Counted from the stretch's first letter, positions 7,642-17,129 are shown. The stretch: DNA of 64,000 nt from Rhodobacter xanthinilyticus (GCF_001856665.1 NZ_CP017782.1:62001-126000); one strand, 5' to 3'. The notes: generated from the sequence alone by a model not told the origin. Made by a program: numbers and translations.

Positions 7642-9185
7642 AGCCGGAAATTCTGAACCGCATCGCTCTGCGCCACCGTTTGCTTTCGCGGATGACGCTT
7701 GGTTTCGCCGCCGGGGCGATGACCGTTCTGACTTTCCCGCCTCATTCGATTCTCCTGCTCGTTCCCGTTGCCTATTCCGCGTTGTTTGTCGGGCTTCGCG
7801 ATCTCTCCTTCGGGCGCGCTTTCCTCGTCGGCTGGGCGTTTGGTCTCGGCCAGTTCGGTTTCGGGATTTGGTGGATCGCGGAAAGTTTCTACGTCGAGGC
7901 CGAGCGGTTTGGGACGATGGCGATTCCGGCGGTCGCGGGATTGTCCGCAGGTCTCGCGATTTTCCCAGCCATTGCCGCTGCGCTTTTTGCCGAAATCGCG
8001 CGGCGCGGAGCCATGGGCAGTCTCTTGGCCTGCCTCCTGTTCGCGACCTCCTGGACCGTGGCCGAGTGGTTGCGTGGTCACGTTCTGACAGGGTTTCCCT
8101 GGAACCTGGCCGGTTACGCACTTGTAGACTACGCCGCCCTTCGCCAGACCGCCGCCTGGGTCGGAAGCTATGGGCTAAGCTTTCTCACCGTGTTCGTCGC
8201 GGTACTCCCTGGCGCGGCTGCTATGGCGTCCGGGCGGCAACGATTGACCATCTCGCTCATGGCGCTGGCCGGAATCGCGACGATGTGGGCTGTCGGCACG
8301 CTGCGCCTCCAGTCGGATGCACAACAGCCACCCGGTGTCGACCTGCGCATCGTCCAGGGCAACATTCCACAAGAGGAGAAATGGGCTCCCGAGAACCGCG
8401 AGGCGACCTTCGCGCGCTATCTTGAGCTTTCAACCCGGCCCGGCGATTTCGACGTGCTTCTCTGGCCGGAAACCGCCTTTCCGGGTTTCCTCGATGAGGA
8501 TACGGAGGCACGGGCCCGCATTGCCGCAGCGCTACCAGACGGCAGAGTGCTGCTTACCGGTGTGCCGGACCGTGTACCGAGCGAGGATGGCACCCGATAT
8601 TTCAACACGGTCCAGGCATTTGACGAGACCGGCGAGATCCTGACCGGATACGCGAAACACCATCTCGTGCCCTTCGGCGAATATGTGCCATTCCGCGGCT
8701 GGTTGCCCATCGAGCGGCTCACGGCGGGTCTGGGCGATTTTACGCCCGGACCGGGCCCGAGAACGCTTGCGCTTCCGGGTGTGCCGCTGGTCGCCGTGGC
8801 GATCTGCTATGAGATCATCTTCCCAGGGCATGTGGTCGACGACCTGTTCCGGCCGGACTGGATTTTCAACGCGACAAACGATGCCTGGTTTGGCACCAGC
8901 ATCGGACCCGAGCAGCATCTGGCTTCCGCACGTATGCGCGCCGTAGAGGAAGGCCTTCCAGTCATCCGAGCCGCGAATACGGGCATCTCTGCGGTCATCG
9001 ACGCGAGCGGAGAGATCGTTGCGCGGCTCGATACCGGCGAAACGGGCATCGTCGACGCTAGCCTGCCCTCCGCGCGACCGCCGACACTCTACGCGAGCTT
9101 CGGGGACTGGATGCTGTTGGCGCTCATCTTGGCTTCGTGGAGCTGGGCAATGGCGCCAATGCGACGGCTCACTACCGCCGCATGA
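7638..9185 (+). CDS. lnt: Apolipoprotein N-acyltransferase
   Basis: A 515-aa protein using a GTG start at 7638 that overlaps the lspA stop (GTGA). The N-terminal part (1-200) has about six helices. The C-terminal nitrilase domain carries the Glu-Lys-Cys triad: LLWPETAFP, YAKHHLVPFGEYVPF and VAICYEIIFP. Lnt adds the third acyl chain to lipoproteins in the inner membrane. Pairing lnt with lspA on a plasmid metal island is unusual, since both are normally single chromosomal genes; no lgt is present here. It ends ten bases before a convergent gene. Confidence 0.9.
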   Translation: MKPEILNRIALRHRLLSRMTLGFAAGAMTVLTFPPHSILLLVPVAYSALFVGLRDLSFGRAFLVGWAFGLGQFGFGIWWIAESFYVEAERFGTMAIPAVAGLSAGLAIFPAIAAALFAEIARRGAMGSLLACLLFATSWTVAEWLRGHVLTGFPWNLAGYALVDYAALRQTAAWVGSYGLSFLTVFVAVLPGAAAMASGRQRLTISLMALAGIATMWAVGTLRLQSDAQQPPGVDLRIVQGNIPQEEKWAPENREATFARYLELSTRPGDFDVLLWPETAFPGFLDEDTEARARIAAALPDGRVLLTGVPDRVPSEDGTRYFNTVQAFDETGEILTGYAKHHLVPFGEYVPFRGWLPIERLTAGLGDFTPGPGPRTLALPGVPLVAVAICYEIIFPGHVVDDLFRPDWIFNATNDAWFGTSIGPEQHLASARMRAVEEGLPVIRAANTGISAVIDASGEIVARLDTGETGIVDASLPSARPPTLYASFGDWMLLALILASWSWAMAPMRRLTTAA

Positions 9186-9194
9186 GAAAGACCG

Positions 9195-9707
9195 TCATGC
9201 AAAGATGTGGATAGGTGTCCCGTCCTTCACCATTGCATAGATGTCCTCGATCTCCCGATCCGTGACCGCGATGCAGCCAGCTGTCCAGTCGCGGACATTT
9301 GTCGGGTCGATGCCGGGGCGTGGGCCACCATGGATGAAGATGTCGCCGCCGGGGGAAAGGCCCTGCGCTTCGGCAAAGGCGATGTCGGCCTCGTTCGGAT
9401 AAGAGATGCCAATCGAAAGATGGTAGGTGCTGTTGGGGTTTCGCCTGTCGATTGTGTAAACTCCTTCCGGAGTCCGGCCATCCCCCTCGAATTGTTTGTG
9501 ACCCTCAGGAGCGAAACCCAGCCCGACCGGATAGGTTTGCAAGACGCGATCGGCTCCGTCGAGAACAAGCAAGCGCTGTCCCTTGTAAAGCCGAACACGG
9601 GTGACTTCGGGTCCGTCATAGCTGCGGAACTTGCTGGCACACCCGGACAGAAACGCTACCAGCCCGCCCAACAGGACGGCGCGGCGGGGAAATCGGATGG
9701 TTTTCAC
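9195..9707 (-). CDS. L,D-transpeptidase lipoprotein (YkuD domain)
   Basis: A 170-aa protein with a lipobox (LSGC) after a short signal sequence, so it is a predicted lipoprotein and a possible substrate for the neighbouring LspA/Lnt. The YkuD catalytic motif HGG-(17 residues)-GCIAV is complete with the nucleophile Cys. L,D-transpeptidases form 3-3 cross-links or attach proteins to peptidoglycan. It is convergent with lnt. A second, distinct YkuD protein is encoded at 12640. Confidence 0.88.
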   Translation of the reverse strand: MKTIRFPRRAVLLGGLVAFLSGCASKFRSYDGPEVTRVRLYKGQRLLVLDGADRVLQTYPVGLGFAPEGHKQFEGDGRTPEGVYTIDRRNPNSTYHLSIGISYPNEADIAFAEAQGLSPGGDIFIHGGPRPGIDPTNVRDWTAGCIAVTDREIEDIYAMVKDGTPIHIFA

Positions 9708-9770
9708 TGCTCGATGCCTCTTTCGTGAGGTCTGTTATGGACATTACGTTACCTTGCAAATGCTGCGTGA

Positions 9771-12125
9771 TCAATGTCCGTGGGCAAGCGCGGCCTTTGC
9801 CATCTGTGGGCCAACCTGCTCACCGCCGGACGGCGGCGCCTTGGCCTCTTGGCTGTTCAGCAGGCGCAGGGCATTGGCCACCACCAGCAATGACACTCCT
9901 ACGTCGGCTGCAATCGCGCCCCACATCGATGCCAGTCCGAACGCGGTAGCGACAACGAAAACGCCCTTGGTCGCCAAGGAAATACCGATGTTCTGATGAA
10001 TGATCGACATTGTCCGGCGCGAATGACCGATCAGCCAAGGCACCTTGCCGAGATCGTCGGTCATCAGGGCTATATCCGCCGTCTCGATTGCCGCGTCCGA
10101 ACCAACGGCACCCATTGCGATGGCGTAATGCGCGCGCGCCATGGCCGGGGCGTCGTTGACCCCGTCGCCGATCATGGCCACCATGTCATGCGTTTCGACC
10201 AGTTCTTCGATGGCAGTCACCTTGTCTTCGGGCAGAAGCTCGGCACGGACCTCGTCGATGCCGACCTCGGCTGCAACAGCGCGCGCTGTCCGCTCGTTAT
10301 CACCGGTCAGCATGACGATGGTCTTCACACCCTGCGCGTGAAGCTGCGCCACGATGCCTTTGGCATCCGGGCGGATACGGTCGCGCAATTCCAAGATGCC
10401 GGTGACACCGGTGTCGTCGCCCACGGCAACAAGGGTGCTGCCAGCCCCTTCGATGCGGTCGCGCAAATCCTTCGGAATGGCGTCGCCGAAACCCTTCTCC
10501 TCGGCAAACCGGTCCGACCCCAGCCAGATCGACCGGCCGTCTGTGCGTCCTTCAAGTCCCCTGCCCGGAACGGTTCGGGTATCTTCCGCGGCGGATACCT
10601 TGATGCCGTCGGCTTCTGCCCGCGCAAGAATGGCGCGCGCCAAGGGATGCGAGGAACGTGCCTCCAGCCCAGCGGCGAGGGTCATCAGATCTTGCGCCGA
10701 TGCTTTGCCCAGCGGATGCACCGCCGCCACCTCGGGCTCGCCCATGGTGATCGTGCCGGTCTTGTCCATGGCCAGTGCAGTGGTCTTGCCCGGTGCCTCA
10801 ACATATGCACCGCCCTTGATCAGCACCCCGGCCCGCGCTGAGGCGGTGAGTGCAGCGACGATGGAGACCGGTGTCGAGATGACCAGAGCGCATGGGCAAG
10901 CGATCACCAGCAGCACGAGTGCATTGTAGAACCAATAATCCCAGGCCCCCCCGAAAATGAGCGGCGGCAGCAGGGCAATTGCAATGGCGAGAGCCATGAC
11001 GATAGGCGTATAGATGCGGGCGAATTTCGCCACCCACTGCTCCACCGGCGCGCGGCGGGCATGGGCGTCGCCGACCATGCGGATAATCTTGGCCAACACG
11101 GTGTCCGAGGCGGCCTTCGTGGCGCGCACCGTCAGTGTGCCTTCGCCGTTGATCGTACCGGCATAGACTTCGTCGCCCCGTTCCTTTGGGACCAGCGCAC
11201 TCTCTCCGGTGATCGGCGCCTGATCGACGGCCCCTGCCCCATCGACAACCTCACCATCCAATGGGATGCGGTCTCCGCCGCGCACGATGAAACGTGCGTT
11301 GATAGCAACCGCAGAAGCCGGAACGTCCGCTTCCGAGCCGTCATCATGAAGAACTCTTGCCGTCGGCGGCGCGAGGTCGAGCAGAGCTGAAACCGCATTC
11401 CTCGCACGCCCGACGCTCCAGCTTTCGAGGTAGAGCGAGAGCGAAAAGAAGAACGCGACTGTCGCCGCCTCGAAAAATTCGCCAAGCCCGATGGCACCGG
11501 CCACGGCGACCACCATGAGCAGGTTCATGTCGGGCGACAGCCGCCGAGCGGACGACCATGCCTTGGGTGCCACGAGCCAGACACCGAACAGGATCGCAAC
11601 CGCGAACAGCCCTGCCTCGACCAGTGGCATCGGCGCTTCGCCGTGACCCGCGAAGAGGCCGAGCGCCCCGCCCATGCCGGTCTCGATGATGTGCCACAGA
11701 AATCCTGCGGCCCAGAAGCCTCCACTGAGCGCCGTAAACAGCCGCTGTCTTGCAAGATGGGCCGCCTGGTCGACCGACGCGTTCTCGGCATCCCAAGGCT
11801 TGGCGGTCATGCCGGTGCTTGCGACCAGTTCTGCAATTTCGCCGTCCGATAAACTCTTGGCGCTGTCGAGAATAGTCATCCGCCCATTGATCACGTCGAA
11901 CGCGAGATGCTCGGCCCCGCCGATCTTCGGGCCGACCACCTTGTTCAGGATTGCTACCTCCTCGGCGCAATCGAGGCCGGACACCTGAAAACTGCGCCCG
12001 CCCGATGGCGCGGGCGTCGTCGGAACGATGTCGCCGCACGTTCCGGCGCCCCCGCAGCAGCTGCCGCCGCTTGTCTGGGCATCTTCGGCGTGATCGTGGT
12101 CGTGACGATGGGTGTCGGACGGCAT
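9771..12125 (-). CDS. Heavy-metal P1B-type ATPase (Zn/Cd/Pb exporter)
   Basis: A 784-aa pump. The N-terminus is rich in His and Cys (GGSCCGGAGTCG) and is followed by a heavy-metal domain with SGLDCAEEVA. Core P-type motifs are present: the transmembrane CPC in IACPCALVIS, the phosphorylation loop DKTGT, HP in SSHPLARAI, and the hinge GDGVNDAPA. CPC together with a DCxxE-type N-terminal site is typical of ZntA/CadA/PbrA pumps. It has its own MerR-type promoter (12158-12188) right upstream. It is likely the main metal exporter of the island. Confidence 0.92.
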   Translation of the reverse strand: MPSDTHRHDHDHAEDAQTSGGSCCGGAGTCGDIVPTTPAPSGGRSFQVSGLDCAEEVAILNKVVGPKIGGAEHLAFDVINGRMTILDSAKSLSDGEIAELVASTGMTAKPWDAENASVDQAAHLARQRLFTALSGGFWAAGFLWHIIETGMGGALGLFAGHGEAPMPLVEAGLFAVAILFGVWLVAPKAWSSARRLSPDMNLLMVVAVAGAIGLGEFFEAATVAFFFSLSLYLESWSVGRARNAVSALLDLAPPTARVLHDDGSEADVPASAVAINARFIVRGGDRIPLDGEVVDGAGAVDQAPITGESALVPKERGDEVYAGTINGEGTLTVRATKAASDTVLAKIIRMVGDAHARRAPVEQWVAKFARIYTPIVMALAIAIALLPPLIFGGAWDYWFYNALVLLVIACPCALVISTPVSIVAALTASARAGVLIKGGAYVEAPGKTTALAMDKTGTITMGEPEVAAVHPLGKASAQDLMTLAAGLEARSSHPLARAILARAEADGIKVSAAEDTRTVPGRGLEGRTDGRSIWLGSDRFAEEKGFGDAIPKDLRDRIEGAGSTLVAVGDDTGVTGILELRDRIRPDAKGIVAQLHAQGVKTIVMLTGDNERTARAVAAEVGIDEVRAELLPEDKVTAIEELVETHDMVAMIGDGVNDAPAMARAHYAIAMGAVGSDAAIETADIALMTDDLGKVPWLIGHSRRTMSIIHQNIGISLATKGVFVVATAFGLASMWGAIAADVGVSLLVVANALRLLNSQEAKAPPSGGEQVGPQMAKAALAHGH

Positions 12126-12157
12126 GAATGGACCTCTGGATTCGGGTGCTTTACCAT

Positions 12158-12188
12158 GGCATAACCCCTACAGCAGCTAGAGCTTCAA
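12158..12188 (-). promoter_or_regulatory. MerR-type operator/promoter for the P-type ATPase
   Basis: On the minus strand: -35 TTGAAG (12188-12183), a 19-bp spacer (CTCTAGCTGCTGTAGGGGT) and -10 TATGCC (12163-12158). The dyad is less perfect than in the other three boxes. The predicted start is near 12151, about 25 bases before the ATG. Confidence 0.72.
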
Positions 12189-12307
12189 GAGCAAAATACG
12201 GTGGTATTTCAGTTTGTTTTATTGCTAGAGGATGCGGCGATCGGCTCCATCACGCCTTGAGGCATGAAAAGCCGATGCAAAGAAAAACAGACACGAAAGG
12301 AAGCTTG

Positions 12308-12592
12308 ATGCGGGTTTTGATGCTGAAGCAAAAAATAATTGTTGCAGTGGCGCTGTCTCTTACGGCCGGGTGCGCAATCCAGCCGACTGGACCGGGCGAC
12401 TCGGCAGACCGGCGGGGCAACGTTCCCGAAGCCGTGATTGCAATGGCTGCCCCGGATCAGGATGTTGCAACCGCGCGCTTGGTGCCCGAGGACGGGTGCT
12501 ACTGGTACGAACACAGCGGCCCCGTTGAAACGACCTTGCTGCCGCTGCGCACGGCGAACGGCAACCCTATCTGCGTCGCGCGGGAAGTGTGA
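12308..12592 (+). CDS. Small lipoprotein of unknown function
   Basis: A 94-aa protein with a basic N-terminus, a hydrophobic stretch and a lipobox (LTAGC), so it is a predicted lipoprotein. The ATG at 12308 has AAAGGA upstream. The mature part ends with a segment containing DGCYWYEHSGPVETTLLPLR and a second Cys near the end, which could form a disulfide with the Cys of DGCYW. I do not recognise the family. It is divergent from the ATPase gene and convergent with the L,D-transpeptidase at 12640. Confidence 0.7.
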   Translation: MRVLMLKQKIIVAVALSLTAGCAIQPTGPGDSADRRGNVPEAVIAMAAPDQDVATARLVPEDGCYWYEHSGPVETTLLPLRTANGNPICVAREV

Positions 12593-12639
12593 CGACGACC
12601 CGCACGTCACATCAATGCGCTGAGAGTTAATTACCTCAT

Positions 12640-13302
12640 TCAACTTCTCGCGGTAACGCTGTCCTCAGCCGAATAAAGATGTGCTGTCGATCCGATCTCG
12701 ACGTTCGGATAAAGCTCGTTGATGTGTGCCATAACCATCCGCACGCAACCCGAACTCGCACGACCGCCGATGCTTCTCGGATAGGGTGTGCCGTGTATCC
12801 GAAGATAGGTGTCGCGATCACCGACATAGAGATAGAGCGCCCGTGACCCGAGAGCGTTTTCCGGCCCTGGTTCCATCCCATCGGCCCATTGTGCGTTCAC
12901 GGGATCGCGTTCGATCATGTTTTGTGTTGGCGTCCAGTGCGGCCACCTGACCTTGCGCTTGATGTTATAAACACCCGGCTCGTAGAGGTTGCCCCGCGCG
13001 ATCGCCACGCCGTAGCGCATCGCGGTTCCACCCTCCTCAATGTGGTAGAGATACCGCGCGACCGCATCGACATGGATGTCTCCCGGCACGAGGCCGTTTT
13101 TCGCGTCCACACGCTGAGGCAAGAAACGTGGGTGTAGTCCCCAAGGGTTTGACGTGGCCGGATCGAAGCCGGGCGGGCTGACTTGCGCGTCCCATTCAGC
13201 CTTCTGCGCCTCGGTGGGCCAGCTATCGGCAAACACAGGGTTGGCCACAGTCGCCGAAAAGAGCGCTGTTGTCGTTTGAATAAAGTGTCGTCTTGTCAGC
13301 AT
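12640..13302 (-). CDS. L,D-transpeptidase (ErfK/YbiS type)
   Basis: A 220-aa protein with a Tat-like or Sec signal (LTRRHFIQTT then a hydrophobic stretch ending near VFADS). The catalytic motif is RIHGTPYPRSIGGRASSGCVRM with the nucleophile Cys. An upstream segment with YHIEEGGTAMRYGVAIARG matches the YkuD fold of ErfK/YbiS proteins, which cross-link peptidoglycan or anchor outer-membrane lipoprotein. A MerR-type promoter (13364-13394) directs it, making it a metal-induced wall enzyme by inference. Confidence 0.88.
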   Translation of the reverse strand: MLTRRHFIQTTTALFSATVANPVFADSWPTEAQKAEWDAQVSPPGFDPATSNPWGLHPRFLPQRVDAKNGLVPGDIHVDAVARYLYHIEEGGTAMRYGVAIARGNLYEPGVYNIKRKVRWPHWTPTQNMIERDPVNAQWADGMEPGPENALGSRALYLYVGDRDTYLRIHGTPYPRSIGGRASSGCVRMVMAHINELYPNVEIGSTAHLYSAEDSVTARS

Positions 13303-13363
13303 GTCGTACCCTTTCGGTTCCCACCGGCGATCAATGGCAAGAACGATATAAATTCTCGTCGAC

Positions 13364-13394
13364 TAGATAGGACTTCTAGTGGCTAGAGGTTCAA
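13364..13394 (-). promoter_or_regulatory. MerR-type operator/promoter for the L,D-transpeptidase
   Basis: On the minus strand: -35 TTGAAC (13394-13389), a 19-bp spacer (CTCTAGCCACTAGAAGTCC) and -10 TATCTA (13369-13364). The CTCTAG half-site equals that of the box at 1661. The start would lie near 13357, leaving a leader of about 55 nt. The rest of the gap to 13593 shows no further gene. Confidence 0.78.
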
Positions 13395-13593
13395 GGGTAA
13401 ATTTTCGTGAACGCTTGCACGCGACCCTGGTAGCACATGCTTGCCTTGCGGGCGGGTTAACGGCCAACTAGGTCAGGTCCGAATTAGCGTGGTAAAGCGG
13501 GAGTCAGGGGGCGGAGTAGGACAGATTTGCCGAATTGGTCCCCCGGTGGATCGGTTTTGGTCGAAAGATACTATCCTGACACCCTGTCGATCT

Positions 13594-14115
13594 TCACCCG
13601 CCCGTGTCATTGGCCGAAACTTCGGCTTGGAACTCACGTTGTCGCTCAGGCCAGGTGCTCTTGATGTAGACGAGGATAGCCGCGATCTCTGCGTCTGTCA
13701 GATCCTCTCCGAAGGCCGGCATGTCGCTCTCGTATCCCGGCACGACGGCCCCGACCCCGCCTTTAGTGATCTGAAAAAGCATGCGGTCTGAATGGTGCCA
13801 AGTGTGGCCTGAGTCATCATGCGGCGGGGCCGGCATTCTTCCTGTGTCAAGACGACGACGCCAATCGGGCTGACCCTCGAGGCTGGCACCATGGCAACTG
13901 GCGCAGTTGTCCGCATAAAGCTGTTGCCCTGCCATGACCTGGGATGCGAGCACGGGCTCTCCCAAAAACGTCAGTCCCTCGACACGCGGGTCAACCGGTT
14001 CCGATTGGGCCAGCACCACAACGCCGGTGGTCGCGAGCGCGGACACTAGGGCAGCGAGGTGCACTGACCGCCTGACCGTACACTTCGCCGATCGATCTTT
14101 CGGCCCTTTATTCAT
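13594..14115 (-). CDS. Secreted or membrane-anchored c-type cytochrome (class I-like, one heme)
   Basis: About 173 aa with an N-terminal hydrophobic segment (about 17-36) and a single heme site, CASCH, in YADNCASCHGASLEG. The distal Met is probably in YESDMPAFGEDLTDAEIAAIL, the usual class I cytochrome c ending. The start at 14115 is a choice between nearby Met codons (14121 is also possible); both overlap or abut the DUF411 gene end. It is the last gene of a three-gene operon with DUF411 and a BNR-repeat fragment. Similar mono-heme cytochromes accompany copper resistance genes. Its electron partner is unknown. Confidence 0.82.
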   Translation of the reverse strand: MNKGPKDRSAKCTVRRSVHLAALVSALATTGVVVLAQSEPVDPRVEGLTFLGEPVLASQVMAGQQLYADNCASCHGASLEGQPDWRRRLDTGRMPAPPHDDSGHTWHHSDRMLFQITKGGVGAVVPGYESDMPAFGEDLTDAEIAAILVYIKSTWPERQREFQAEVSANDTGG

Positions 14116-14605
14116 CGGCATAAATTGAAATTCCGTCTGGGCCAAAGGCATAGGTCCTTAGCGTGCCTGACTTGACCGCAGCCATGCCCGGCGCGTTCGC
14201 GGGCATTCCCGGCAAGGTGATACCCGTTATCGCCGGACGGGTTTCCAGCAGCCGATCGATGATGTCGACGGGGACGAGACCGCTGACATAGTAGCCGTCG
14301 ATCTCGGCCAGGTGGCAGCCGATGCCCTGGGCGGGCACACCGACTTCGACCGAGCGTTTGTCGAAGTCGCGGTCATCCACACGCGTAACGGTAAAGCCGT
14401 GTTCTTCGAGATAATCCCCATAGGCATCACAGCAGCCGCAGCCCGGATCGCGCCAGATGGTGATCTGCCTTTCGTTGCCCGCCAAATCGGACGCCATATC
14501 GCCTGTCGCTTGCGCCCAGGCCGATGTGGACAGGCCCACCATTCCGACAATGCCGCTGCCAATCAGGCCAAGCGCGTTTCTTCTCTGCATCATTTTCTCC
14601 ATCAT
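14108..14605 (-). CDS. DUF411 family metal-binding protein (second copy)
   Basis: A 165-aa protein with a signal sequence that has a twin-Arg-like start (QRRNALGLIG) and ends near AWAQA. The DUF411 core is RDPGCGCCDAYGDYLEEHGF with CxCC, then IGCHLAEIDGYYVSGLVP. The ATG at 14605 overlaps the upstream stop (ATGA) and has GGAG seven bases before it. It shares the motif but little else with the copy at 5904, so both were probably recruited separately. Probable periplasmic metal binding; no enzymatic role is established. Confidence 0.87.
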   Translation of the reverse strand: MMEKMMQRRNALGLIGSGIVGMVGLSTSAWAQATGDMASDLAGNERQITIWRDPGCGCCDAYGDYLEEHGFTVTRVDDRDFDKRSVEVGVPAQGIGCHLAEIDGYYVSGLVPVDIIDRLLETRPAITGITLPGMPANAPGMAAVKSGTLRTYAFGPDGISIYADE

Positions 14606-15128
14606 TGTTCTCCTGTTTCGATCCAAGTTGCGCCGCCGTCACGGCTGATTTTCAAGATGCCGCCCAACAGGGCAGCGATGTAGGTCTCGTCTCTTGGATG
14701 AACCGCAACAGCGGTCGCAGCTTTGCTGGCCCGCTTTTGCCAGATGACTCCGCCGTCCTGCGATGCCCAGAGGCCCGAGGGCAGCGCGGCGTACATCACT
14801 TCCGGCGCCGAGGGGGCACTGGCCAGCGACAGGATCGGTTCACCTCCAGGCAATGGCGCTTCGGACGGTGGGGCTTCACCCGCAACCAATGCGTCCATCG
14901 CGTTGCCTGGCTGCACGTCCTGCCAGCGACAAAAGCAATCGGGCACCCGCGTTAGGCCAACTTCGGTGCCCGCATAGATCCAGATCCCGCCCATGCCGGT
15001 TTCAAGCTCGACCGAAGCCAGAGCAAGAGGATCGCGCTCTGCGTCGTCGAGCCAGGGGCGGTCCATGGCGAGCGACCAGGTTGCACCGGCGTCTTCGCTC
15101 TTCCACAACCCGTCGCCGCGAAGCGAGG
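14602..15128 (-). pseudogene. BNR/sialidase-type repeat protein, 5' end lost
   Basis: An open frame of about 175 codons with repeated beta-propeller blades: GLWKSEDAGATWSLA, GLWASQDGGVIWQK and GILKISRDGGATWIE, i.e. the SxDGGxTW Asp-box. This matches exo-alpha-sialidase-like or F510_1955-type proteins seen near DUF411 genes. The reading frame is open to 15128, where a transposon end (TGTCGC) begins, so the N-terminus, signal and promoter are gone. The downstream DUF411 and cytochrome genes have therefore probably lost their original promoter. Confidence 0.8.
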
Positions 15129-15367
15129 TGTCGCGTAGCCCTTAATTTCGAGACATGGCGCGTTGAGCGCCGAATTTTACCCTTAAATGCGAGATTCCAG
15201 CGCCTTCGAGTGGAGTTTCCTCGTCTTTCCGCAGGGTCTTTGGTCGAACCCTGTCTCAGATTTATGGGCAAAATTCCGGAATTAAAAGCAAAATCTCATA
15301 TTTAAGGGCAAAGCACAGCCATTGATTTCGTTGAATTTCCCATCTCATAATTAAGGGCTAAGCGACA
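15129..15367. mobile_element. 239-bp element consisting only of two transposon ends (TGTCGC...GCGACA)
   Basis: The element starts TGTCGCGTAGCCCTTAATT and its right end is the inverse, TGTCGCTTAGCCCTTAATT. Inside are five copies of a 16-bp motif with consensus TCTCATAATTAAGGGC: two inverted at 15138-15153 and 15179-15194, three direct at 15254-15269, 15294-15309 and 15343-15358. A TGT start plus multiple internal recombinase-binding repeats at both ends is typical of Tn7/Tn5053/Tn552-type (DDE with TnsB/TniA) elements. There is no coding capacity. Flanking 5-mers CGAGG and CCGGG do not match, so it is not a clean insertion: it is either a deletion remnant or rearranged. Confidence 0.7.
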
Positions 15368-15400
15368 CCGGGGTCATGGTTCTCTCCGAGGTCGCATTGA

Positions 15401-15862
<462 letters not shown>

Positions 15863-16044
15863 TGAAGCCTCGGGATTTCGTCACATTTTTTTGGGGCTCC
15901 CTTTTTCCGACACGAAGGACGTGGTGGCAGGACACTTGACCTGCTACCTGGACTGAACCCATACGATCAGTCGATGTATCGGGAATGCACCCGCCTGACA
16001 CCGAGTGGTTGAAATCGTTTCGAACGAAAAACCAACACCATCTT

Positions 16045-17127
16045 TCACTGACCTGTCGGGAAACTTGCCGCTTTCCACATTCGATACCGCCCCTGCCCTG
16101 TCACCTCACGGATCAAACCACTTGCCTCCATCCACGCCAGATTGCGCTGAACGGCAGCGCGACTGGCACCGGTCACAGCCTCAGCCATCGGGGCGGAGAC
16201 CAAGGGCCACTCAGAAAAAGTTCCTCGCAAGGCAAGCGGCGTGCGACCGGACAATTGCGCCATGATGTTTTCTGCCCGACCGGCCCACGCTTCGATATCG
16301 TCAAGCGTTCGCATCGCCGTCAGAATTGCGCTGTTCATCCCATCCAACCAGCGTGCCATGCGTTCGGTTGGCGAACCCGAGACACGCAGCCCCCCTGCCC
16401 CGCCCATGGCGAGCGGTGCGAAAATGGTACCGCTTCCGTCACTGGCCGCGATCCTGGACGCGGTGACGGCGGCTTCCATCTGGTCACCGTGCTGTCCGAG
16501 GCCGGCCAGGTTCCAGAGATGAAAGCCCATGCAAGCCCGCGTGATTGGGTGGAGTTCGGCTGCGGCCGTCATCAAATCCAGCCAGCTGCCTGCGCGATCT
16601 TCGAAGCGCTCGGCATCATTCTCGATATTCTCGGGATCGCGGCGATCCAGGAAGGCGGCCAAGTCACCCTTTGGCCCGGGACCGCCTGTCAGGCGCCGAA
16701 CAGCCCATCCAACTCTTGCCAGCGCATTTGGGTCATCCTGTGCGCCTGACAGCCGCATCGATACCCAAAGGGCCAGACGATCAGCACTGACCCGATCCCC
16801 TGCGAACCAGCTGAGGTCTGCCGCCTCGATCAGTGCGAGGCGGTGCCGCCAGCCTTCCGGGCCACGCAGCAGCCGGTCATCCAGAGCACCCAGGCGTCCA
16901 GCGACCCGTGCCAGTCGCGCAGCGTGAACGCCCTCTGCCTTTGCCCAGTCTTCGATGACAGCAGTGTCGGGCGGTTCCGCCCGTGGCCCGGGAGGCAAAT
17001 CATCCGGTTCTTCTTCGAGTGGTCCCGGCAGAAACCATAGATCCTCTTCGTGAACCTCTTCATCCTCCTCGATGGTGATGAGGGGGTCATTGAAATCATC
17101 AGTCAAAGCGGATGCTTGGGTCTTCAT
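16045..17127 (-). CDS. Plasmid-type helix-turn-helix protein, DUF1612-like
   Basis: A 360-aa protein with an acidic N-terminus (residues 15-60), a helical middle with HRLALIEAADLSWFAGDRVS, and a C-terminal winged-helix-like segment (about 315-350) containing TGASRAAVQRNLAWMEASGL and IREVTGQGRYRMW. The order fits rhizobial and roseobacter plasmid proteins annotated DUF1612 plus HTH, although my match is by memory of motifs. It is divergent from the serine recombinase. A perfect 8-bp inverted repeat begins three bases upstream of its ATG and may be its own operator. Confidence 0.6.
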   Translation of the reverse strand: MKTQASALTDDFNDPLITIEEDEEVHEEDLWFLPGPLEEEPDDLPPGPRAEPPDTAVIEDWAKAEGVHAARLARVAGRLGALDDRLLRGPEGWRHRLALIEAADLSWFAGDRVSADRLALWVSMRLSGAQDDPNALARVGWAVRRLTGGPGPKGDLAAFLDRRDPENIENDAERFEDRAGSWLDLMTAAAELHPITRACMGFHLWNLAGLGQHGDQMEAAVTASRIAASDGSGTIFAPLAMGGAGGLRVSGSPTERMARWLDGMNSAILTAMRTLDDIEAWAGRAENIMAQLSGRTPLALRGTFSEWPLVSAPMAEAVTGASRAAVQRNLAWMEASGLIREVTGQGRYRMWKAASFPTGQ

Positions 17128-17129
17128 GT

